A stretch of 64,000 bases of DNA, from the NCBI RefSeq assembly GCF_019393635.1, contig NC_057861.1, positions 737,440,232 to 737,504,231 on the forward strand, read 5' to 3'. The stretch is from Dromiciops gliroides (lineage: Eukaryota > Chordata > Mammalia > Microbiotheria > Microbiotheriidae). This document shows positions 32,936-42,799 of the stretch, piece after piece (position 1 is the first letter of the stretch; every line of letters begins with the position of its first letter). The notes beneath the pieces were generated by a model. The model did no database searches and was not told the DNA's origin. It saw nothing but the letters and a program-made list of their open reading frames with translations. A program made the translations under genes and the position numbers.

Positions 32936-33503
32936 TGTTATGGGGGAAATGGGGTATGGGGTTGGGGTTCTTAGGAATTCCTCTTTAAAGAATTACACCC
33001 TCTTGCACACAAAGCAGTTAGAATAAGATGGTAGTTTATTTAGGGGCAAGGGAAGGGAAGGGTGGAGGAAGGGAAGGGAAACCAAGAGAAATCCTTGGAC
33101 TTCTCTTGGGGAGAAAGGCACAAAGCACAAGCCTCTGAGGTACCAATCTCCTTGAGCAGGAGACTGGCAGGTACTTTTATAGGGGGCTGATGGGGGTGTG
33201 ACCATCTGCCTGTGAAAAGTTCCTTTAGTGAGGGAGGACCATCCCCCACTGGTGGTGGCTAGAGGAATTGGGTGAGGGGTGGGTAAGGATATCTCTTCTG
33301 GACACAAAGGCCACAGCCACACCCAAACTTATCTCCCCAGGGGTAAGGGAGATCAGAGTGAAGGGTGGAGGTCTCGAAGCTAGCTCAGTCTGATCTGGTT
33401 CCGCTTATCTCTCTAGGTGTATCTGTTCTCTGGTTTAGTTTCTCAAGGAGAAGATTCCTCGATGTGCCCCAGAGAACTTCTGGCGTGCTCTGCGCCCTCA
33501 ACA
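32936..33503 (-). mobile_element. Solo ERV LTR with 4-bp duplication ATGG
   Basis: 568 bp, TGTTATGGGG...CCTCAACA on the plus strand, flanked by ATGG (32932-32935 and 33504-33507). On the minus strand it has TATAAAAGTACC (TATA box near 33177) and further on AATAAAC (near 33032), in the correct promoter-to-poly(A) order. Class I-like. Frames at 32993-33322 and 33040-33249 are LTR-derived. Confidence 0.9.
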
Positions 33504-33899
33504 ATGGGATACCTGGATTTCACCGAGGAAAATGACAAATGTCTCGTGGTGTCCTTATGGACAAGATAGAGAGATGGGGACTGGTACAGTTAAGTGGCTT
33601 TGGAACTAGTTGTTTTGGATCAGACCCAAGGAGTAATGAATGGTTGATGAGTGAGTTGGTACCAGTCTTAAAGGTGATAGACTAAGGGGGCGAAGGGTCT
33701 GAAGATAGAAGACAATGTAAAATTGAATTGCTATACTGTCCCATTAAGATTTCAAAAGAAGGAATGTGAGGCGAAAGTTTGGGTGATGGCTTAGTGAATT
33801 AATGGCATTTTCTAGTTGCATAGAAATTGTACTAACATGAATCAAAGACCCTGATCAAGTTTTCCTATTCATTGTGCATCCTAAGTTTATTTTTTAAAT

Positions 33900-33997
33900 T
33901 AAATTTTATTTTTAATTAAAAAAAGTTTTCTTTTTCTCATACATACCACTCACAACTGAAAAAAAAAGAAAAAGAAAACTTTTTTATTTAAAATTTT
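33900..33997. repeat. A/T-rich inverted repeat
   Basis: AAAAAAGTTTTCTTTTTCT within 33900-33937 is mirrored by AGAAAAAGAAAACTTTTTT within 33967-33997, with about 29 bases between. The outer parts (AAAATTTT) are also complementary. Confidence 0.8.
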
Positions 33998-34480
33998 TTT
34001 TATCATAACAGTATTTTATTACTTTCCAGTTACATGTAAAGATAATTTTCAACATTTGTTTTCATAAGATTTTTAGTTCCAAATTTTTCTCCTTCTCTCT
34101 CTTCCCTCACCCCTCCCCGAGACGGAAAGCAATCTGATAGAGGCCATTCATGTACAATCACATTACACATATTTCTGCATAAGTCATGTGAAACAAAACT
34201 TTTGTAACAAATATGCATAATCAAAAATATGTCTCAGTCTGTACACTGAAGCCATCATCCCTATCTGAGAAGGTCTGTAACATGTTACATCATTGGTCTT
34301 CATGATTTATTATTTCATTGATTACAGTTCTTAAGTCTTTCAAAGTTGTTTTCTGTGTTTTTTATATTGTATATTCTTCCCAAAATTGAGCAGAATATTT
34401 TTTTAAAAATGAATAATTCTGTGATAAATCAACATCTACATTGGGAAAGTAACAAGAGTCCATATGCAAATTGATGTATC
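33990..34480 (-). mobile_element. L1 3' UTR fragment (antisense)
   Basis: TATTTTATTACTTTCCAG, TTACATGTAAAGATAATTTT and CCAAATTTTTCTCCTTC are the reverse complement of the marsupial L1 3' end also seen at 24900-25062. The left edge begins with a T-rich tail. The right edge is uncertain. Confidence 0.65.
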
Positions 34481-34489
34481 CAAATAAAA

Positions 34490-35196
34490 TTTATTGAAGG
34501 ATATTCTTACAGCCAATCAGAATCTCAGGAGAGATTGAAATGGGAGATGCTACAAATCTTGGGGCAGTAGGCAGAAGGAAATATGGCTTCCCAACTTTCT
34601 CTTTTTGTATAGATATAACCCTGGTGCCTCTGGAACATGAGAAAGGCATGGTGAGAAATGATGTTCCCCTGGTCAGAACAGAACTTCTTGGATTCCTTTT
34701 ACAAGAACGAATGCCATTACACAGTGGGGGAAGGTGCTGAGTTGAGGGAGCTGGACATATGATTTGTGAGGGAGACTGCAGAACATGAAGAAAGGCTGAA
34801 TGCAAACAGCAGGGGGATGGTTTGAGCAGCTAAGGGGACTTGGCTTTCACTGTTATTACTGCTCCACTTCAGTCTTTGGCAGTTTATCCAGCAATCAAAA
34901 CAACAGGGGGATTATAGGACATAGATTTTTGAGAAACTATAAAAGTGGAGGGAGTGCTAGGGAATGGGGTTACTGGCATTGCCTCCACTACAAGTCACAG
35001 CTGCTTCTAGGACCCAGGGGAGTCAACTACAAGGCTGAGAGAATCGGACTGTGATGCATTAAGTAGCCATTATAGATCATAGTTAGATTTTTATATAAAC
35101 ACATGCCATTTTCTCTCTTTTCTAGAGATAGCAGTTTCTTGTGCCAAAGTATATTTGTGTTATTTAAAATCTATTCCAATTTCCATTTAAGTTATT
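34490..35196. other. No gene seen; unclassified, possibly a retroposed 3' end
   Basis: TTTATT at 34489 (AATAAA on the minus strand) precedes a stretch with overlapping frames on both strands (34491-34805, 34540-34740, 34800-35054). No protein is recognised. Confidence 0.3.
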
Positions 35197-35210
35197 AATA
35201 AAGTCAACCT

Positions 35211-35362
35211 GGGGCAGCTAGGTGGCACAGTGGATAGAGCACTGGCCTTGGAGTTAGGAGGACCTGAGTTCAAATCCAGCCTCAGACACATAACACTTAC
35301 CGGCTGTGTGACCCTGGGCAAGTCACTTGACCCCAATTGCCTCACACACATCCCCCCAAATA
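35211..35362 (+). repeat. WALLSI-type SINE with 13-bp duplication
   Basis: Complete copy. AATAAAGTCAACC stands at 35197-35209 and 35363-35375. The tail is CA/C-rich (ACACACATCCCCCC) rather than poly(A). Confidence 0.95.
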
Positions 35363-36047
35363 AATAAAGTCAACCCAATTTAGATAAAATCCAGCTGATC
35401 TCATTGCTATTGATCTGTGTGTTGCCTTATTTGTAAATGGGAGGAGGTTCATTGAAAAGGAGTATACCAATGAATGGTACAAATAGAATGACAAAGCTCT
35501 TATCTCTGCCTAAAATTGCCAGTTGTTCTTTAAAAAAACAAACAAACAACAACAACAACAAAACTTTTCTGGGACCTCAACAAAATGAGAGAATCTTATA
35601 GTTTTGATTCATTCATACCTTTTTAAGCTTTGCAATTACTGATTAAACCTCATGACTAGAGAAGCTCTTTTCAGGGGCAAGTTGTGATAGTTTTATCTTA
35701 TTCTGCATTATCCTATTCTTGGCATTTCAAATGATTTAGTAAACTCCTCAATGAGGGATGGAGTGGTGTAGCCTAAGGGAAGGCTAGGCCCACAAGGTCA
35801 CCTAATAGAGGAGTAAGTCCTCATTCCAAGGGTGGGGGCCATTCAAGGGAAGTAGTTCTTCACCCAAATAGTGAACTCCTTCAGGATAACATCACCATCT
35901 GGTTACAGCAGATGGGTCCCATCTCTCATGTATGTCACTTTTTTCTTGTATCATAAGACTATCATTGGTGAAGAAGGAAAGTATTACTATTACTTCCATT
36001 TCCAGATCTATGTTTTGAGATCTTTGAGAATTTCATTTGGTTGAAAG

Positions 36048-36183
36048 GGGCACAGTGGATAAAGTATCAGCCTTGAATTCTGGAGGACCTGAGTTCAATT
36101 CTAGCCTCAGACACTTGACACTTACTAGCTGTGTGACCCTGGGCAGGTCACTTAACCCTCATTGCCCCTAAAAGAGAGAGAGA
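36048..36183 (+). repeat. WALLSI-type SINE, 5'-shortened, 22-bp duplication
   Basis: It starts at GGGCACAGTGGATAAAG, lacking the CAGCTAGGT head, and ends in an (AG)n tail. A perfect 22-bp duplication lies at 36026-36047 and 36184-36205. Confidence 0.95.
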
Positions 36184-36272
36184 GAGAATTTCATTTGGTT
36201 GAAAGAACAGAAAAGGAAAGGACAAGAAAGTAATTTATACAGTGGCTGATTTTTAAAAATTTAATGGGCTTG

Positions 36273-36427
36273 GGGCAGCTAGGTGGCACAGTGGATAAAG
36301 CACTGGCCTTGGATTCAGGAATACCTGAGTTCAAATCCGGCCTCAGACACTTGACACTTACTAGCTGTGTGACCCTGGGCAAGTCACTTAACCTCCATAG
36401 CCCCGCAAAAATAAGAAATTTAAAAAA
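36273..36427 (+). repeat. WALLSI-type SINE with 12-bp duplication
   Basis: Complete copy. TTAATGGGCTTG stands at 36261-36272 and 36428-36439. Confidence 0.95.
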
Positions 36428-36676
36428 TTAATGGGCTTGTGTTCAGAGCAATGAGAGCCTGATCTCATAGCCTCAAGTGCACTGTGAAATACTTATCTAT
36501 AAATGACATGGTGCTCATTCCTCTATACAGGTGGCCATTTCATAAGGGCTCATGGTAAAACAAAGAAGCAAGGTGGCATTAAGTTTCTTCATGGGTCGAA
36601 TTGCTGATTTAAGTCTTAATTCTCCTGAGTCAAAGTTTATTTCTGTTATTTGAAAATTTGTTCTCATTTCCATCTT

Positions 36677-36839
36677 CTTTTCTTTCTTTCTTTTTTTTTT
36701 TTGGCAAGGCAGTGGGGGTTAAGTGACTTGCCCAGGGTCACAGAGCTAGTAAGTTTCAAGTGTCTGAAGCCGGATTTGAACTCAGGTCCTCCTGAATCCA
36801 GAGCTGGTGCTTTATCCACTTCACCACCTAGCTGCCCCC
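36677..36839 (-). repeat. WALLSI-type SINE with 14-bp duplication
   Basis: Complete copy in reverse. CTCATTTCCATCTT stands at 36663-36676 and 36840-36853. Confidence 0.95.
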
Positions 36840-37239
36840 CTCATTTCCATCTTAATTACTAGTAAGAGCAAATCAATTTAGATTCAATCTGATCAACATA
36901 TGGTCCAGATTCTAAAGCATTCAGAAGATGCACTAAACAGGGTAACATTCACGTGGGGCTTTTTTCATTTCCTATATTGGGGTATCATGACTCTATAAGA
37001 TATCATTGGGATGTCATGACCTCTATAAGGCTAACAGGGAATTATTGGGGCTTAAGCCATAATATAACTTGTCCAGTGGTGAGCTTGAAGACTGGGTTTA
37101 GGAGGATTAAGTACCAGGGAAAGGGAGAAGGATAGGAAGATAGAGGAGGTTCAGAGTTCTAAATCATGGAGATAAATTATTATGGAGAAAAATGAGGTCA
37201 GAGGTAGGATCAATTAGAATAAAGGAGCTAGTTTATGAA

Positions 37240-37740
37240 GGTGAAGAATAAGGATGCCAGGATTTTGAGAGGATATCCATATATATTTATGTTTATGTTT
37301 ATGTTCTCAGGCTTAAGGGCAGGGAGTGGAGTGAAGAAGAAAGACTGTGAACCAAGTACTGAACTTGAGAAATAAGAGAATTAAATCAAAATCTCAACTC
37401 TAGGAGGTATAGCAGGAGGCAAGAGGAAGTTGAGACATTGAAGTATAAATGGTAGGAGTTGTCAAGGGATTGAAAGAGAAGAAGGCTCGAAGTTAACACA
37501 CTGGGGAGACCAATAAGATGGTGCCATTGTACTTCTGAGACATCAAGGGGGAGATTTCCAACAGGCAGTTAGAATTCCTTCAGAGCACCCTGAAGTTTTG
37601 TTGAAAGGTCTGGAGTTGAGATGAAAGAGTTCTGGGAGTTATCACTTCCATGGGGATGATTCAAGTTATGGGAATAGATAAAGTCACAAAGGGAGAAAAG
37701 GCAAAAAAAAGGGGGGTGGGGGGAGAGAAATCCAGATCAG
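37240..37740 (-). repeat. Probable L2 LINE fragment (antisense)
   Basis: Words such as AGACCAATAAGATGG, CCAACAGGCAGTTAGAATTCC and GGTCTGGAGTTGAGATGAAAG resemble antisense L2 upstream of the 3' end. Weak. Confidence 0.4.
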
Positions 37741-37820
37741 ATCATTGGTTGTGTGAGAATGACAAAAAGTGTTGTGGTAGTAATATTTTTAAAAGTATGT
37801 TTAAAAAAAAAAGATGTGAG

Positions 37821-37950
37821 GGGCAGCTAGGTGGCGCAGTGGATAGAGCAGTGGCCCTGGATTCAGGAGGACCTGAGTTCAAATCTGACCTCAGACACTT
37901 AACACTTACTAGCTGTGTGACCCTGGGCAAGTCACTTAACCCCAGTTGCC

Positions 37951-38014
<64 letters not shown>
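37821..38014 (+). repeat. WALLSI-type SINE with an expanded (CA)n tail
   Basis: The SINE body ends in TTGCCTTA and then about 60 bases of CA repeat. AAAAGATGTGAG stands at 37809-37820 and 38015-38026, so the microsatellite lies inside the inserted unit. The 130-codon frames on both strands (37650-38042, 37742-38134) come from this. Confidence 0.95.
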
Positions 38015-38015
<1 letters not shown>

Positions 38016-38029
38016 AAAGATGTGAGAAG

Positions 38030-38185
38030 GGAAGCGGTGTGATATAGTGGATAGAGCCATGATTGAACCCAGGAAGAAATGGGGTTATTCACCACCTCTG
38101 AAACAAATGAATTGTGGAAACCTGAGCAAGTCACTTAAGCTCTCAATGCTTCAGGCAACTCTCTAAGACTGTACATTGCAGGAAG
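38030..38185 (+). repeat. MIR-class SINE relic
   Basis: GATATAGTGGATAGAGCC, then CCTGAGCAAGTCACTTAAGC. Confidence 0.6.
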
Positions 38186-38189
38186 GCGC

Positions 38190-39410
38190 TTAGGTGTTTT
38201 GGTAAAGGGAGTTTTCTTACCCATGCATTCCCTATGCCAAGCAAATCACAAGTGGAACCACTACCCCTATCTAGAAGAAGAAAGTAGGAGAGGGAATATT
38301 TCACTAGACTGAAATTATGTGTTTTGGTGATAGGTCAAGAAGAGATAAATCCTAGGAATACCTTGTGGAAGTTTTCTTAGTCCCCAGCCCCAGCCCCCTG
38401 CCCTGGAAAAAAAAAAAAGATCCAGTTAGAAGATTTATGAGAGACTTAAAAATTCTTCTCTCATTCATAGTAAGAAATACTGTGATAAGTTAATAAATAA
38501 TGAGTTCAATTTGGAGTTAACACTATTTTTGTATGTAATCTGCTGCATATTCCCATGCATCTTTCCTTGAAAAATGGTATTTTGTATCTCTCACAACAAC
38601 CCATCTATATTAGTTATTCTTAGAATGGTCAATTTTGAAACATTGTCAAGTTAGGTAGAATTCATGAGTCATGTGAATGTTAAATATTGGATTTTATGTT
38701 TTAGCGGGGTGTCAAAATGTTACCAGTAATAAGATAAATAACCACAACTTATTTATTCAAATTGTTTCTATCTTCAGTGATCAATAAAATGTTGGCATAG
38801 TAGACAGGTGGTCTTATTTATGCAGTGAGTTACTCCAAAATAATGTTCTCTCTGGGTTTCAAGAATGTATCAAAAGAACAGGAGCTATGTCTTAGGTCAT
38901 TTATGGGAAGTTTCTAAGTAGATGATGGTGACTACCCATGGGGCTAAGCAAATCAAAGGTGAATCATAATGATGGGGACGGTGATGATATTAGAGTTAGT
39001 GAAAGAAAGAGAAGACAGAAGCCAAAAGAGAATATTAGTTTAAAATGGGTTTCAAGTATTTCAGGGCTAATGATGTGAATGGAAAATTCATCGCTTTCAT
39101 AGCATTATGCAATAATCCTCATTTGCTTCTAGCAGGAGGAGAATGGTGTATTGACAAAACTTTAATCAAAGAAGGATAATTGGGTTCTTTGAAGGATAGT
39201 ATGTGTGGCAGGTCCATGTGTTGCTACACAGAGCCCACCCAATAAGCTAGGGGCCTTCCTTCCTTCCTTCCTTCCTTGTTCACTGTTGTTGGAGGGGGTG
39301 GAGAATGCAATATTGAGCATGCCAAGTAGAGTACATGGGCTGTTTACTGCTTAGCCCATGTTCTCACCATGTGATCCACCCATCTTCTTTTTGGATCATT
39401 AATTTCTTTT
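38190..39410. other. No gene seen; repeat-poor, AT-rich
   Basis: Apart from a (CCTT)n run at 39258-39278, no repeat or open frame stands out. Parts of 38440-38850 look conserved-like, but this cannot be shown from one sequence. Confidence 0.3.
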
Positions 39411-39429
39411 CTCCACTTCTGCTTATTTT

Positions 39430-39576
39430 ATTTTATTGTTTTTGCAGGGCAATGAGAGTTAAGTGACTTGCCCAGGGTCACACAACTAGTAAGTGTCAAG
39501 TGTCTGAGGCTGGATTTGAACTCAAGTCCTCCTGAATCCAGGGCCAGTGCTCTATCCACTGTGCCACCTAGCTGCC
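39430..39576 (-). repeat. WALLSI-type SINE with 17-bp duplication
   Basis: CCACTTCTGCTTATTTT stands at 39413-39429 and 39577-39593. Confidence 0.95.
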
Positions 39577-39599
39577 CCACTTCTGCTTATTTTTAATGC

Positions 39600-41040
39600 C
39601 ATCTTTATCTCCTCTGTAAACACAGTTGAGACTTCAGTGTCTAAGCATAGTGTATTCACAGTCTTTGTTGATTAAAAAAAAATTTTGTTAAAACAATTTT
39701 TGCTGATTTTTCCCATTTTTCTTTTGTAGGTTATCTTCCTTTCCATTTTCACCTTGAAATACCCTTGAGATGACTTTGCTTATTTAGGTGGATCTCTCAC
39801 CAACATTTTGAAAAACTAGCTTCACCCTCCCCCACTTCTCTCTGTTTTATGAAGTAATATTACTCCCATTTTGTATTCATTCTTCTCCATAAAACTTTAC
39901 AAATGAGTTTATATTGTAAATTGGTGTGGTCTTTGACTGCCATATTGCTCTGCTTGGCAAGGAAGTCAAGTTGTATTTGAAATTATCTGACTGTTTAGGC
40001 TCTTTTGATCTCTTTGCTATGGTGACTTCTTTACGTCCATAAATTTCAATTTAAAATACTTGTATTTACTTATGTACTGACTTCTGTTCATGTGCTATTC
40101 TTCATCATCACTCTTCATGTGAATAGGCCAGGACTTAATTATTTCAACTGAATGTCCTGTCCTTTTCTCCTCTTTATTCTTCTACCTTTGTACTAGTTTT
40201 AATCTTTGTTCTAATAAGTCAGTGTTTGGAGAATCATAGAATATGAGAGTTTCAAGGGACTTCAACTACCATCCAGTCAAAGTCATACATGATTCCTAAG
40301 TAAAGCATGTGGCTTATTTAGCAATGAATGACTTCCACATCAGTAACAAGTAATTTCCTATGGTTTGAAATACAATCAGTTTCATTTTTATGATAGTCTT
40401 CGGTGCTTGCCAAATCCAGTGCCTTTGGATTCTTTTCTTGAAGAAAATGTGAAGGATATAGGAGGCTTCTGTTTATCCTTTTGCCTCTCTCATTTCTTAG
40501 TCCTGTTTCATGTAAAAGTAATTTTTAAAAATGTGTTCCACAGTAGGAATTTGCCTTTGTGAACAAAGGGGCAAATTTGGCAATTCTTTCTTTGCCGACA
40601 ATGAAAAGCCAGAAAGGAAAGTATTTTTACCTTAATACAAACTAGATAAAACATTTTCCTATTTCTAATTTTATTCTTCTATGAGTAAGTCCCTAAGTAG
40701 TTGGACCCAGCAGTGACCTATCATCACTCAGTAGGGTATGTTTCTAAAATGAAATGGACTGATCATGAAGCCAGAACAAAGAATAATAGATAGAGACCAG
40801 GGGTTAGGAAGTATAAAGAGATCTGGAGCACAAGGTGAACATAGACAACAATTTAACAGGATGAGAGAAGGAAATTGGTTGCAATTTGCACTAATGGGGG
40901 AGGGGGGGCTACCCAAACCAATGAAGTCATGGATCCATACTCATATTGTAGTATAAAGAAAGACCCTGTTGTGATGGGACACAGATGCTAGTCATCATCT
41001 CTGGGACTCAGTTTTCATTTTGTCTTCTATTTTAATGGCT
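39600..41040. other. No gene seen
   Basis: Frames at 40365-40562 and 40728-40956 are short, overlapping and featureless. A MIR-like relic may begin near 40235 (CATAGAATATGAGAGTTTCA). Confidence 0.35.
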
Positions 41041-41044
41041 TCAT

Positions 41045-41232
41045 AGGCCTAGAGCTGAAAGAGCCTTTGAAACTATCTGGTCTAATCTCTCTCATTTTAT
41101 AGATGAAGAATCTGAGACTCAGAAAAGTTAAGTGAATTGCTCAAAGCCACACAGCTAGTTAGGGACATAGTGGTGGAATCCGAATTTGAATTCAGTTCCT
41201 ATTACTCTTATCTTCCCATTGTACCGATGCAG
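41045..41232 (-). repeat. MIR/CORE-SINE-like relic
   Basis: CATTTTATAGATGAAGAATC, then CAAAGCCACACAGCTAGTTA. Confidence 0.6.
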
Positions 41233-41384
41233 ACCCAGTAATTCCAAGAAATACACAAGGAGAAGGTTAGATGAGATGGGCTCCAAAGTCACTTCCAACT
41301 CTAAAGCTGGGATCTTATGAAGATATGGAAGGGGGGAAAATCAAATTAAATTTAGAGTTTACCACAGTCTATTGTCAATCTCTT

Positions 41385-41512
41385 AATAAGCACTGTTCCA
41401 GGTGCTGGGAATACAGAGACAAAAAAGAAATAGTCCCTGCCCTATAGAACATGCTAACATTCTGCAGGAATACTGCAGTATATACACACATATGCAAATA
41501 CAGAGTAAATAC
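41385..41512 (-). repeat. L2 LINE fragment (antisense)
   Basis: AAGCACTGTTCCAGGTGCTGG and TAGAACATGCTAACATTCTG. Confidence 0.6.
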
Positions 41513-41514
41513 AA

Positions 41515-41715
41515 GGGGGCAGCTAGGTGGTGCAGTGGATAGAGCACTGGCCCTGGAGTCAGGAGGACCTGAGTTCAAATATGACCTCAGACACTTGACA
41601 TTTGCTAGCTGTGTGACCCCGGGCAAGTCACATAACCCCAATTGCCTCACCCAAAACAAACAAAAAACCAAAAAACCCCAAACAAACAAACAAAAAACCC
41701 AAACCAAACAATTCA
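41515..41715 (+). repeat. WALLSI-type SINE with (CAAA)n-like tail
   Basis: Complete head and body, then a long A/C-rich tail. A second SINE follows directly. Confidence 0.9.
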
Positions 41716-41718
41716 GGT

Positions 41719-41869
41719 TGCAGCCAGGTGGCACAGTGGATAAAGCACTGGGCCTTGGACTCAGGAGGACCTGAGTTCAAAAGCAACCTCAGACACTTGA
41801 CACTTAAAACTGTGTGACCCTGGGCAACTCACTTAATCCTCGTTGTCCTGAAAAAAAAAAAAAGAAAAA
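41719..41869 (+). repeat. WALLSI-type SINE
   Basis: GCAGCCAGGTGGCACAGTGG to poly(A), in tandem with the preceding copy. The frame at 41451-41774 reads through both. Confidence 0.9.
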
Positions 41870-41894
41870 AATATCTCCATCAGTTCCTTTCATT

Positions 41895-42080
41895 TTCCAG
41901 TGTTGCACTGAAGTCAGAAGACCTCCATGCAAGACCTTGTTCTGTTACTTATTACCTGGGTGACTTTAGGGAAATAATTTCACCTCTTTTTGCCTTAGTT
42001 TCCTCATCAACAAAATGAGAGGGCTGGATGCTAATACTGCATAGGTCCCTTCCAGAGTGAAATCTCTGATTCTAAGTATA
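41895..42080 (+). repeat. MIR-class SINE
   Basis: TACCTGGGTGACTTTAGGG, then TAGTTTCCTCATCAACAAAA. Further MIR-like pieces lie at 42235-42350 and 42530-42610. Confidence 0.6.
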
Positions 42081-42374
42081 AGGAAGAAAGAAATGTACTT
42101 TTTTTTTTTTGGTGGGGGTGGGGAGAGAAAATTGCAGTCAGAGGACTGCATGGGTGGGAAGGTGCTAAAGTTGTACATAATTTCCCTATTCTTTTTCCAT
42201 GATCCCCATCCCTGGGGTACAGTGCTTTCAGGCTGCTCATAGCCTAGCTCCACTTTCTACTTTTGTTCCCTTAGACAAGTTACTTCTCTCTGGGTCTCAG
42301 CTTCTTCATTTGTTAAATGAGGGAGTTAGACTAGTTGAGTTCTTAATTTTTGTTTTTAAGTATTTTGATCATCA

Positions 42375-42500
42375 TATTTCAATGTAATTGGTCATGCTAT
42401 GTATCCTATTTTATGCACTTAAAAACGCCACTCTGAGAAGGGTTCTATGGGCTTTGCCAGATTGCCTAATGGGGTCCAGAACACAATAAAAGTTAAGACC
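42375..42500. mobile_element. hAT-type fossil, one end
   Basis: TTTTATGCACTTAAAAACGCC, CTCTGAGAAGGGTTC and AAAAGTTAAGACCTCTGG match the right half of 20475-20712. Confidence 0.55.
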
Positions 42501-42799
42501 TCTGGGCCTGGATGATGTCCAGACTCCAGCTGTAAATCTAGGCGCCCTCATCTGTAAAATTAGGGCGCTGAACTCAATACTCTCTGAGGTCCCCTACCAC
42601 TCTCTGTGATCCAAATTTAAAAGCATGACGCTCTTTTTCATTCTAATGTCAACAACTGTAGAGTCAGGCTTGAAGGTAAGAAAGAGAAGGGGTAGTGTAA
42701 GCTTTTGGTGCTTACACAGTGTAGACAAGTTACCTGCTTTCATTGGGTAGTAGCAGACTGCTGAATGAATGACACACAGAATGCTTAACACCACCAATA

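Noticed and set aside
37650..38134. 130-codon frames on both strands with Thr-His or Cys-Val repeats
   Set aside because: Produced by a SINE plus its (CA)n tail.
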